DNA of 7,509 nucleotides from JBGOUJ01 sp041477005. Lineage in GTDB: Bacteria; Acidobacteriota; Terriglobia; Bryobacterales; JACQDG01. The DNA lies in the NCBI GenBank assembly GCA_041477005.1, contig JBGOUJ010000389.1, positions 1-7,509 on the forward strand, given 5' to 3'. Below the pieces are notes generated by a model. The model saw only the letters and a program-made list of their open reading frames with translations, was not told where the DNA came from and did no database searches. Within the stretch, counting starts at the first letter, position 1; each line of letters opens with the position of its first letter. Shown here piece after piece: positions 1-5,776 of the stretch. Position numbers and translations under genes: made by a program.

Positions 1-1149
1 CATGGCGGCAAACGAGGCGGCGACAAACAGCCACACGGCCACCGCCGGCGTGCCGTGGCGCGGGCTGACCCAACGCACGGCGGCCGAGAGCGGCGTGCCG
101 TGGTCGCGGGCGAGCGAGTAGACGGCTCGCGACGCCGAGGTAACGCAGGAGAGGCCGCAAAACCACATGGCCATCGAAGCCAGGGCGGCCATGGCATTGC
201 CGGCCCGCGCCCCCAGCGCCCCCTGCAGAATCGCGATCGCCGCGGGAATCAGATCGCCCTGCGAGTCCCTGGTCTGCAACGCTGCCGGTATCGTTCGGAT
301 CGCCAGGGTCAGGCTCAGAATCAGCAAGTAACCCACCACGCCCGCCACGGCCACCGACAGCACGATGCCCCAGGGCGCGCGACGCCGCGGGTCCTCCGTC
401 TCCTCCGACAAATGAGCCGAGGCGTCGAAGCCGGTGTAGGTCCACTGGGCTTGCAGCAGGCCCAAGACGAACGCCCACCAGTAGGGAGAGCGGCCGTTGC
501 TGTTGGCGGCCTCCAGCAGAAAGCCGGCCGGCTGGCGCGGCGCGAAGAAGAACAGCCCCAGCACCACCGCCACGACGCCCACAATGTGCACCGTCACGCT
601 GAGATCGTTCAACAGGGCGACCAGGCGGATGCCGTAATGGTTCAGCACGGCCTGGGTGAGCAGGATGAAGCCGAACATCCACAGCAGGTGGCCATACGTA
701 GAGGAAATACCCAGAAAGGGCAGAACGAATTGGGCGCAACTGTAGTTAATCCCCGCCTGGGCGGCGATCAGGCCGAAGATGTTGAGCCAGGCGACGAACC
801 ATCCCCAAGCCGGGCCCCAGGCGGGGCCTCCCAGGGCGGCGGCCCAATGATACATGGCGCCCGAGGTCGGATAAGCCGAGCAGAGCTCGGCCATGCTGGC
901 GGCGACGGCCAGCATGAAGACGGTCGCCAGCGGCCAGCCCAGCGTCATCTCGAGCGGCCCGCCCATTTCCAGACCGTAGCCGAACAGCGTCACCGCGCCG
1001 GTGAGGATCGAGATGATCGAAAACGAGATCGCAAAATTCGAGAATCCCCCCATACTGCGGAACAGTTCCTGGGCGTAGCCGAAGCGGCCGAGGTCGGCGC
1101 GGTCCTGCTCGGATTGACGGCTCCCTGGCGGGGAGTGCATAAAGGTCAT
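1..1149 (-). CDS. Amino-acid permease, APC superfamily (3' end outside window)
   Basis: Integral inner-membrane transporter that probably imports amino acids or related amines. The minus-strand frame is open for 383 codons from the ATG at 1149 to the window edge, with no stop. After a short polar N-terminus comes a conserved first TM segment (GFSNFAISFSIISILTG). Then follow GGPLEMTLGWP, the AELCSAYPTSGAMYHW motif and a later YTGFDASAHLSEETEDP motif. These match the APC subgroup that includes eukaryotic and bacterial GABA/choline-type permeases (about 500 residues), so roughly the last quarter is missing. A second in-frame ATG lies at 1140. A weak AGGGTGAG Shine-Dalgarno sits about 12 nt upstream of the 1149 start, inside the divergent rimI gene. 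The substrate cannot be told from sequence. The family call is firm. Confidence 0.9.
   Translation of the reverse strand, partial: MTFMHSPPGSRQSEQDRADLGRFGYAQELFRSMGGFSNFAISFSIISILTGAVTLFGYGLEMGGPLEMTLGWPLATVFMLAVAASMAELCSAYPTSGAMYHWAAALGGPAWGPAWGWFVAWLNIFGLIAAQAGINYSCAQFVLPFLGISSTYGHLLWMFGFILLTQAVLNHYGIRLVALLNDLSVTVHIVGVVAVVLGLFFFAPRQPAGFLLEAANSNGRSPYWWAFVLGLLQAQWTYTGFDASAHLSEETEDPRRRAPWGIVLSVAVAGVVGYLLILSLTLAIRTIPAALQTRDSQGDLIPAAIAILQGALGARAGNAMAALASMAMWFCGLSCVTSASRAVYSLARDHGTPLSAAVRWVSPRHGTPAVAVWLFVAASFAAM
1114..1143 (+). promoter_or_regulatory. Candidate rimI promoter inside the permease 5' end
   Basis: TTGACG (1114-1119, 5/6 to the -35 consensus) is followed 18 bp later by CATAAA (1138-1143, 4/6 to -10). 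Transcription would begin near 1150, leaving a leader of about 9 nt before the rimI ATG at 1159. An alternative -10, CATAAT at 1147-1152, would start the RNA at the ATG itself. Both lie within permease coding sequence, so the match could be chance. Confidence 0.3.
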
Positions 1150-1158
1150 AATACCGGA

Positions 1159-1587
1159 ATGCTCACCCTGCGCGAGTCTCGATCGGGCGATGGGGTCCGC
1201 CTGGCGGAAATTGCCCGGCTTTCGCCGGAAGCCGGGAACTGGTCCGAGGACGACTTCGCGCCCCGTCCGGAGCGGCTGTGCCTGGTCGCCGAGCGCGGGG
1301 CGCAAATCGCAGGCTTCCTGCTCGCTTCGCGGCCGGCGCCGGACGAGGCCGAGATCCTGACCCTGGCGGTCGATCCGGCCGCCCGGCGGCAGGGGGTGGC
1401 GAGCGCCCTGATCGAGGCGTTTCTCGCCCGGCGGCCGGGCCGCGTGTACCTCGAAGTACGACGGTCCAACGCCCCCGCCCAACAACTTTATCGGCGTTTC
1501 GGCTTCTCTCCAACGGGTATCCGGCGCGCCTACTACGCTTCCCCAGTCGAAGACGCTATCGTGATGCAAGCCGCTTGTTTTCAGTAG
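1159..1587 (+). CDS. rimI: RimI, ribosomal protein bS18 N-alpha-acetyltransferase
   Basis: Cytoplasmic GNAT enzyme that transfers acetyl from acetyl-CoA to the N-terminal alanine of ribosomal protein bS18. The 142-residue product has the usual RimI length. The acetyl-CoA loop is R76-R-Q-G-V-A81, just after the beta-4 strand ILTLAVDP. Glu99 in YLEV and Tyr111 in LYRRFGF match the proposed catalytic pair of E. coli RimI. The C-terminal IRRAYYASPVEDAIVM is the RimI hallmark. The same frame is open far upstream, to 55, but that part is antisense to the permease and reads as low-complexity Arg/Gly/Gln sequence, so the ATG at 1159 is chosen. No good Shine-Dalgarno precedes it (only AAAGG at 1141-1145, 13 nt away). 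A different GNAT function is possible, but the C-terminal motif argues against it. Confidence 0.85.
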   Translation: MLTLRESRSGDGVRLAEIARLSPEAGNWSEDDFAPRPERLCLVAERGAQIAGFLLASRPAPDEAEILTLAVDPAARRQGVASALIEAFLARRPGRVYLEVRRSNAPAQQLYRRFGFSPTGIRRAYYASPVEDAIVMQAACFQ

Positions 1588-1601
1588 TTTCGGTTCAAAT
1601 C

Positions 1602-1615
1602 TTAACGAGCGTTAA
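1602..1615. promoter_or_regulatory. Perfect 14-bp palindrome, possible operator
   Basis: TTAACG-AG-CGTTAA is a 6+2+6 inverted repeat, AT-rich in a GC-rich gap, 14 bp after the rimI stop. It lies just upstream of the candidate promoter of the DUF465-like gene, where an activator or repressor could bind. No transcript-terminating U-run follows it. Confidence 0.3.
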
Positions 1616-1619
1616 CCCA

Positions 1620-1647
1620 TTGCATCATCCCCGGCTGTTGTGATAAC
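1620..1647 (+). promoter_or_regulatory. Candidate extended -10 promoter for the DUF465-like gene
   Basis: TTGCAT (1620-1625) and GATAAC (1642-1647) are 16 bp apart, and the -10 is preceded by TGT, giving an extended -10 (TGTGATAAC). The -35 match is weak (3/6). The resulting leader would be about 120 nt. I see no other gene or RNA in the 185-bp gap from 1588 to 1772. Confidence 0.3.
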
Positions 1648-1755
1648 GTTGTGTTGGCGGAAGGATGACCCACATTCTACGACCGCTACTTCAGTTCAAC
1701 CCACCGAGCCAAGCAATCTCCACGCGACCAGACTCGGCGTGGCGACCCCACTGCT

Positions 1756-1764
1756 AAGGAGGAA
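1756..1764 (+). promoter_or_regulatory. Strong Shine-Dalgarno
   Basis: AAGGAGGAA lies 8 nt before the ATG at 1773, a nearly perfect anti-16S match. It fixes the start of the DUF465-like gene and contrasts with the missing or poor sites at rimI, psd, lptE and the antitoxin gene. Confidence 0.85.
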
Positions 1765-1772
1765 GTACGCCT

Positions 1773-2009
1773 ATGGACCGGAGCCTTCAGGAACAATTGC
1801 AAGAGCACCTGATGGCGACAAACGAGGATTTCCGCCGCCTTGCTACGGAACATGCCAGTCACAAGCGCAGGCTGGAAGAACTGGCCACTCGCCCCTACCT
1901 CACCGAGCAGGAGCAGTTCGAGGAAATCCGGCTGAAGAAGTTAAAATTAAGATTGAAGGACGAGATGCAGCACATGTTACACCAAGCCAGCTCCCGGGAG
2001 GTGGCCTGA
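1773..2009 (+). CDS. Small DUF465/YdcH-family helical protein
   Basis: A 78-residue, highly charged, nearly all-helical protein of unknown function. The pattern of an FRRLATEHASHKRRLEEL first helix, a short PYLTEQEQFEE turn, and an LKKLKLRLKDEM second helix fits the DUF465 (YdcH-like) family. Those proteins are about 70-80 residues long and predicted to form a helical hairpin or coiled coil. It has no signal peptide or TM segment, so it is likely cytosolic. The start is fixed by the strong Shine-Dalgarno at 1756-1764. A 93-bp repeat-filled gap separates it from psd on the same strand, so cotranscription is possible. No specific role can be assigned. Confidence 0.8.
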   Translation: MDRSLQEQLQEHLMATNEDFRRLATEHASHKRRLEELATRPYLTEQEQFEEIRLKKLKLRLKDEMQHMLHQASSREVA

Positions 2010-2018
2010 GGCGCTGGC

Positions 2019-2104
2019 GATTGACGATTGGATGATTGCCGATTGACGATTGCCGTCCGGTCGAGCAGCCTCCCTCGTCAATCGTCAACGAAACGATCGT
2101 CAAT
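2019..2104. repeat. Palindromic GATTGAC-type heptamer repeat before psd
   Basis: The left arm holds five GATTG words starting at 2019, 2026, 2034, 2041 and 2048, with a period of 7-8 nt. The right arm carries the complement. TTGACGATTG at 2043-2052 pairs perfectly with CAATCGTCAA at 2079-2088. ATTGACGAT at 2020-2028 pairs with ATCGTCAAT at 2096-2104, giving two nested stems. The outer right arm ends inside the psd start codon (ATG 2103-2105). It fills nearly the whole gap; there is no U-run, so it is not a typical terminator. Confidence 0.8.
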
Positions 2105-2723
2105 GGTGAAAGACGGCTTATTTTACGGTTCGGCGCTGGGCCTGGTGGCGGCCACGCTGGGTTGGCTGCTGAACCCGTGGGCCGCGCTTCCCTTTCTTGC
2201 CGTGGGGGGTTTCTGTCTGTACTTCTTCCGGGATCCGGACCGGGAAATTCCCTCCGGGCCGGTGGCGGTATCCCCGGCTGACGGCAAGGTGGTCGAGATC
2301 CGCCCCGTCGAAGGCGGCGCGCAGCGGGTCAGCATCTTCCTCAACGTATTTGACGTGCACGTGAATCGCTGCCCGGTGGGCGGCGTGATTACCGAGGTCC
2401 GGTACACGCCCGGCAAGTTCAAGGTCGCGAGCGTGGAGGCAGCCTCGGCGGAAAACGAGCAGAACACGCTTACGGTGGACGACGGCCGCTCGAAGGTAGT
2501 GTTCAAGCAGATTGCCGGCCTGGTGGCGCGGCGCATCGTTTGCCGGAAGAAAGTGGGAGACCGCGTTCAAACCGGCGAGCGATTCGGTTTGATCAAGTTC
2601 GGCTCGCGAATGGACGTCATACTAGGACCGGAGTGGGAGCTGGCGGTCCGGCGAGGCGAGCGGGTGAAAGGCGGCAGCTCGATCCTGGCGCGCCGGCGAG
2701 AAACGTCGGAAGGGCGGCAGTAA
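2103..2723 (+). CDS. psd: Phosphatidylserine decarboxylase proenzyme, short type
   Basis: Converts phosphatidylserine to phosphatidylethanolamine at the inner membrane, using a pyruvoyl group made by self-cleavage. The 206 residues fit the short (archaeal/Bacteroidota-like) Psd class. An N-terminal hydrophobic stretch (about residues 6-40) precedes YFFRDPDREIP. SPADGKVVEI (57-66), the His-containing NVFDVHVNRCPVGG (81-94) and ENEQN (117-121) follow. RVKGGSS (187-193) places the cleavage between Gly191 and Ser192, with Ser192 becoming the pyruvoyl group of the short alpha chain. The ATG at 2103 is chosen because it starts right at the conserved hydrophobic segment; the open frame upstream is repeat-derived. 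No Shine-Dalgarno is visible and the start overlaps a palindrome arm. pssA, which makes its substrate, is downstream on the same strand. Confidence 0.92.
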   Translation: MVKDGLFYGSALGLVAATLGWLLNPWAALPFLAVGGFCLYFFRDPDREIPSGPVAVSPADGKVVEIRPVEGGAQRVSIFLNVFDVHVNRCPVGGVITEVRYTPGKFKVASVEAASAENEQNTLTVDDGRSKVVFKQIAGLVARRIVCRKKVGDRVQTGERFGLIKFGSRMDVILGPEWELAVRRGERVKGGSSILARRRETSEGRQ

Positions 2724-2749
2724 GGGTGGGAACTCGCAGCAGCCACCCT
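2723..2749 (+). other. Hairpin at the psd stop codon
   Basis: AGGGTGG (2723-2729) pairs with CCACCCT (2743-2749) across a 13-nt loop. The stem begins at the last base of the psd stop codon. No U-run follows, so this may stabilise or process the mRNA rather than terminate it. It could be incidental. Confidence 0.3.
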
Positions 2750-2773
2750 GGTAGGCGTGGAAAAATGCCGATC

Positions 2774-2844
2774 TCTCGCAAGGACGCTAAGTACGCCAAG
2801 AAAAACCTTCTTGTTTCCTTTGCGCCCTTGGCGTCTTGGCGCGC
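2774..2844. repeat. Palindromic CGCAAGGACGC-type repeat between psd and pssA
   Basis: The left arm contains TCGCAAGGACGCTAAG, then TACGCCAAGAAAAAC. The right arm, GTTTCCTTTGCGCCCTTG then GCGTCTTGGCGCGC, is its imperfect reverse complement around a short CTTCTT centre. Each arm is built of about 8-9-nt words (ACGCTAAG, ACGCCAAG). I recall near-identical intergenic elements in acidobacterial and planctomycetal genomes, often mistranslated as SRKDAK-type ORFs. In the remainder of the 235-bp gap (2724-2958) I see no gene and no convincing promoter. Confidence 0.75.
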
Positions 2845-2958
2845 AATCTTTCGGTCGGTTCCATTCCTTCACGCTTCTAAGGGAGCGGTTGCCGGTGGGT
2901 TCATCGTCTACGGCCGCCCGTCGGGCCACGGACCGCTTGTATGAAGGGAAAAAAGCTC

Positions 2959-3795
2959 ATGGGCCGCGGGGCGTACGCGCTGCCGAGCATCTTCACGGCC
3001 GGCACCATCTTCTGCGGCTTTTATTCGCTGATGAAGACGATTCACGCCATTTCGCTGCCCCCGGAGCGGCTGGCCGAAGTGTCGGAGCAGTTTGACCTGG
3101 CCGCGCTGGCGATCGGTGTGGCCGCCTTCACCGACGGCATGGATGGCCGCATTGCGCGGCTCACCAACGCCGTGAGCGAATTCGGCAAGGAGCTCGATTC
3201 GCTGGCCGACGTGATCGCGTTCGGCGTCGCCCCGGCGCTGCTGGCCTTCGCCTGGGGATTTCGCGTGGTCGATCCGGCCAGTGGCGGGCTGCCGGCCGAT
3301 CTTCTGGCGCGGACCGGCTATTTCCTGACGTTTCTGTTTCTGGTCTGCGGCGCGACGCGACTGGCGCGCTTTAACGTGCAGCACAACCCGGTTCCCAAGA
3401 ACCCCGGCCGCCTGGGACGGAAATATTTTGTCGGCCTGCCTATTCCGTGCGCCGCCGGAATGGTGGCGTCGGTGGTGCATGCGGCGTCCGGCTATCCGAT
3501 CCACTCCTGGCTCCCTTGGGGCGTTCTATGGCTGGCCTTGCTCGGCCTGCTCTGCTTCTTGATGGTCTGCACCTGGCGGTACAACAGTTTCAAGGAAATC
3601 AACCTGCTCCAGCAGCGCTCTTGGGTCACCGTAGTGCTGATCGCCATGATGATCTACCTGATCTGGAACTTTTCGCAGCCGATGCTTTTGGGCTTGGCCT
3701 CCGCCTACATTGCCAGCGGGATCATCATCCGCATCGGAGGGCTCTTGCGCCGGAGATGGAAACACCTTCCCGCGCCGTCGGAGCAGACCAACTGA
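2959..3795 (+). CDS. pssA: CDP-diacylglycerol-serine O-phosphatidyltransferase
   Basis: Inner-membrane enzyme that joins CDP-diacylglycerol and serine to give phosphatidylserine, the substrate of Psd. The CDP-alcohol phosphotransferase signature DG-x2-AR-x8-G-x3-D-x3-D is complete: D62, G63, A66, R67, G76, D80 and D84, with a further D59-G60 just before. Several hydrophobic segments follow, including residues around 112-125, 150-165, 175-205 and 215-260. The ATG at 2959 is preferred because AAGGG (2944-2948) lies 10 nt upstream and the protein then begins MGRGAYALPSIFTAGT, like other PssA N-termini. An in-frame ATG at 2941 would add six residues but has no ribosome site. The 278-residue length is normal. 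The stop codon lies inside the first copy of a 15-bp tandem repeat. Confidence 0.93.
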   Translation: MGRGAYALPSIFTAGTIFCGFYSLMKTIHAISLPPERLAEVSEQFDLAALAIGVAAFTDGMDGRIARLTNAVSEFGKELDSLADVIAFGVAPALLAFAWGFRVVDPASGGLPADLLARTGYFLTFLFLVCGATRLARFNVQHNPVPKNPGRLGRKYFVGLPIPCAAGMVASVVHAASGYPIHSWLPWGVLWLALLGLLCFLMVCTWRYNSFKEINLLQQRSWVTVVLIAMMIYLIWNFSQPMLLGLASAYIASGIIIRIGGLLRRRWKHLPAPSEQTN

Positions 3796-3820
3796 AACCA
3801 AGGCAACTGAAACCAAGGCA
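3791..3820. repeat. 15-bp perfect tandem duplication over the pssA stop
   Basis: ACTGAAACCAAGGCA occurs at 3791-3805 and again, identically, at 3806-3820. The first copy contains the pssA TGA (3793-3795), so the second copy appears to duplicate the gene's own end and leads directly into the heptamer array. Confidence 0.85.
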
Positions 3821-3942
3821 AAAGGCAAATTGCAAAAGGCAAAAGGCAAAAATCAAGGAAGCGGGCATTTTTTTATAGAGCATTTTCGCGGACGGAGTCT
3901 GTGCACGTTGCCTTTTGCCTTTTGCCTTGCCTTTTGCTTTTC
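3817..3942. repeat. Palindromic GGCAAAA/TTTTGCC heptamer repeat entering lptE
   Basis: The left arm is exactly five 7-nt units (3817-3851): GGCAAAA, GGCAAAT, TGCAAAA, GGCAAAA, GGCAAAA. After a spacer of about 55 nt, the right arm (3908-3942) is the complement: TTG, then CCTTTTG twice, a short unit CCTTG (3925-3929, two bases missing), CCTTTTG, and a degenerate CTTTTC. The right arm lies within lptE and encodes its hydrophobic signal segment. A long hairpin is possible in RNA or DNA. The spacer ends with GGAG (3894-3897), the only Shine-Dalgarno-like site for lptE. Confidence 0.85.
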
Positions 3943-4420
3943 TTGTGTGGGCTGCGGCTACCATGTCGCCGGCCGCGGCGACCAGATCCCGAAAGACGTT
4001 CAAACCATAGCCGTGGTCCCGTTTACCAACGTGACCTCGCGTTACAAGCTGGAGCAGTATCTGACCCGCTCCATCGGGCACGAGTTTCTCACCCGTACCC
4101 GCTTCCGGGTGATCCCCAACGAGCAGGAGGCTGACGCGGTGCTTCGCGGGGCCGTTGTGAACATCTTTATCTACCCGCTCATCTTCGATCCCGTGAGCGG
4201 GCGCGCCACCAGCGCGCAGGTCATGGTGCAAATGCAGGTGACGCTGCGCGATCGCCGCAGCGGCAAGGTCCTTTACCAGAACCAGAATTTTGAGGCGCGC
4301 GAGCGCTACGAAGTGGCGGTCGATCCGAAGGCCTATTTCGAAGAAAGCGAAGTGGGAGTGCAGCGGTTGAGCCAGTCCGTGGCGCGCACCCTGGTGAGCG
4401 CGATCCTGGAGAAGTTCTAG
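3908..4420 (+). CDS. lptE: LptE-like LPS-assembly outer-membrane lipoprotein
   Basis: Plugs and stabilises the LptD barrel that inserts lipopolysaccharide into the outer leaflet. The mature part begins at lipobox Cys-GYHVAG, the classic LptE start. It continues with VQTIAVVPFTNVTSRY, a segment ending FRVIPNEQEADAVLRG, beta-rich VMVQMQVTLRDRRSGKVLYQ, and a final helix, SVARTLVSAILEKF. The start is uncertain because there is no in-frame ATG after the pssA gene. TTG at 3908, 10 nt after GGAG, gives 170 residues and a 15-residue signal (MPFAFCLAFCFSCVG) lacking basic residues. CTG at 3899 or TTG at 3830 are alternatives, the latter giving a long basic n-region. The -3 lipobox residue is Cys rather than Leu. 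The hydrophobic core comes from the heptamer repeat. The stop overlaps the holA GTG by one base. Confidence 0.85.
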   Translation: MPFAFCLAFCFSCVGCGYHVAGRGDQIPKDVQTIAVVPFTNVTSRYKLEQYLTRSIGHEFLTRTRFRVIPNEQEADAVLRGAVVNIFIYPLIFDPVSGRATSAQVMVQMQVTLRDRRSGKVLYQNQNFEARERYEVAVDPKAYFEESEVGVQRLSQSVARTLVSAILEKF

Positions 4421-5493
4421 TGGACGCCGCCCAGTTTCTGATCCAGTTGCAGAAGAAAGGCCCGGCCCCTCGCCTGGCCGCCGGATATGTATTCCTGGGG
4501 AGCGAACTGTTTTCCCGGGACGGCTGCCGCAAGGCGCTGGTCGAAGCGGTCCTCCCGCCCGAGGAGCGGGAAGGAGGGTTGGTGGAATACGACCTGGCCG
4601 AATCCTCGCTCCATGCCGTGCTCGAAGACGCGCGCACGCTCTCGCTGTTCGCCCCGACGCGGCTGATCGCCGCCTATAACGCCGAAAACGTGCTGGGGCG
4701 GAGCAGGGAAGTGGAAGAGGACGAAGCGGCCGCTCCCCCTGGGGCCGGGGGCCTCGAAGCCTACTTCCGCAGCCCTACGCCCGGTGTGGTTCTGCTCTTT
4801 GAGGCCCTCCGCTTCGACTGGGAGGACCGCGACGAGAAAAGGAAGCTGGAGCGCCTGGTCCGGTTTTTTCAAGCCGTGCCGGTCAAGGTGGAGCTTCACC
4901 GCTTCGACCAGCGGGCGGCGCTCGAAGGAGCGCGGGGCCTGGTCCGCGGCAACGGGCTGCGCATCGCCGATGACCTGCTGGCCGAGCTGGTCGAAGCCCT
5001 CGGCCACAACATGGCCCGGATCGCCAACGAAATCTCCAAGCTTGCCGTCTACGCCGGTGGCCGGCAGGAGATCACCCGCGAGGCGTTGGCCGCGCTGGTG
5101 CCGGAAGCCCGCACCAGCGGCATCTTCGAGCTGACCGACGCCCTCGCTTCCCGGAACCGCAACCGCGCCCTTGAGATCCTGGACACCCTCACCCGGATGG
5201 ACGTGTACCTGCCGTTGCAGATCAGTTTTCTGGCCGGGTTGTTTCGCCACGCCCTGGCGATCAAGGAAAGCGGCGCCCGCACCGAAGGGGACGTCACCCG
5301 GCTCTTCAGCAAGCTGGGCCTGCCGATCTGGCCGGCTCGCGCCCGGCAGAGCCTGGATACCGCCCGGCTATTCTCGCGCGAGCAACTGGAGCGGGCGATG
5401 GTGCTGCTGTTCGAGACCGACCGCGACCTGCGTCGCGACAATCCCGACGACCGCCTGATGATGGAAAGGTTGGTTTGGGAGCTTACGCGCTGA
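4420..5493 (+). CDS. holA: DNA polymerase III delta subunit
   Basis: Clamp-loader subunit that opens the beta sliding clamp during replication. The 357-residue length fits the family (about 340). Recognisable elements are the N-terminal YVFLGSELFSRDGCRKAL (the degenerate nucleotide-binding region), FAPTRLIAAYNAENVLG, VVLLFEALRFDW, and the conserved MARIANEISKLAVYAG (around residues 190-205). TSGIFELTDALASRNRNRAL follows, then the C-terminal collar helices. The GTG start (4420-4422) shares its first base with the last base of the lptE TAG, so translation is probably coupled. The lptE-holA-rpsT neighbourhood recurs in several Gram-negative phyla, which supports both calls. It has no obvious promoter of its own. 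Confidence 0.93.
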   Translation: MDAAQFLIQLQKKGPAPRLAAGYVFLGSELFSRDGCRKALVEAVLPPEEREGGLVEYDLAESSLHAVLEDARTLSLFAPTRLIAAYNAENVLGRSREVEEDEAAAPPGAGGLEAYFRSPTPGVVLLFEALRFDWEDRDEKRKLERLVRFFQAVPVKVELHRFDQRAALEGARGLVRGNGLRIADDLLAELVEALGHNMARIANEISKLAVYAGGRQEITREALAALVPEARTSGIFELTDALASRNRNRALEILDTLTRMDVYLPLQISFLAGLFRHALAIKESGARTEGDVTRLFSKLGLPIWPARARQSLDTARLFSREQLERAMVLLFETDRDLRRDNPDDRLMMERLVWELTR

Positions 5494-5494
5494 T

Positions 5495-5770
5495 CTAGGC
5501 AGCCGCTGCTTTCAGGGTATTCCACCGCGCCCAGAGCCGCGATTTGTACCGAGCCGCCGTGTTCTTCTTGATCACGCCCTTCTGCGCCGAGCGGTCGATC
5601 ACGCTGACGGTCTTCTGAAACAGCGACTCCGCGGCTGCCTTGTCGTGGCCCTGTAAGGCGCGGCGCAGCGCCCGGATCTGATGCCGCAGCCGGGTCGCAC
5701 TCTGCCGGTTTACCGCCGTCCGTTTCTTGATCTGGCGGTCCCGCTTGATAGCCGAAAAGTGATTGGCCAT
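5495..5770 (-). CDS. rpsT: Small ribosomal subunit protein bS20
   Basis: Primary 16S rRNA-binding protein of the 30S subunit. The 91-residue basic, helical protein starts MANHFSAIKRDRQIKKR and contains VNRQSATRLRHQIRALRRAL. It ends with the family-typical SVIDRSAQKGVIKKNTAARYK and an alanine-rich tail. It converges on holA, with a single base (5494) between the two stop codons, so terminators for each must lie inside the other gene. A weak GCAG-CCG-CTGC stem at the rpsT 3' end followed by TTT on the plus strand is the only candidate. The promoter sits immediately upstream and overlaps the end of the Pro/His-rich gene. Confidence 0.97.
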   Translation of the reverse strand: MANHFSAIKRDRQIKKRTAVNRQSATRLRHQIRALRRALQGHDKAAAESLFQKTVSVIDRSAQKGVIKKNTAARYKSRLWARWNTLKAAAA

Positions 5771-5776
5771 AGACCT

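Noticed and set aside
55..1158. N-terminal extension of the rimI frame on the plus strand
   Set aside because: It is antisense to the well-supported permease and reads as low-complexity Arg/Gly/Gln sequence. The GNAT domain begins at the ATG at 1159.
2540..2944. ORFs over the psd-pssA gap containing SRKDAK-type sequence
   Set aside because: These are translations of the palindromic repeat plus psd shadow; they match no domain and cross the palindrome.
2900..2958. Promoter directly before pssA
   Set aside because: TTGCCG near 2888 has no acceptable -10 at proper spacing. Read-through from psd is as likely.
3901..4134. 77-residue ORF with GTG start and signal-peptide-like N-terminus
   Set aside because: It is out of frame with the LptE domain. 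The hydrophobic start is a property of the heptamer repeat in every frame, and the rest is Arg/Pro-rich shadow sequence.
5495..5520. Bidirectional terminator between holA and rpsT
   Set aside because: Only a short GCAG/CTGC stem and three T residues are present, all inside rpsT; too weak to call.
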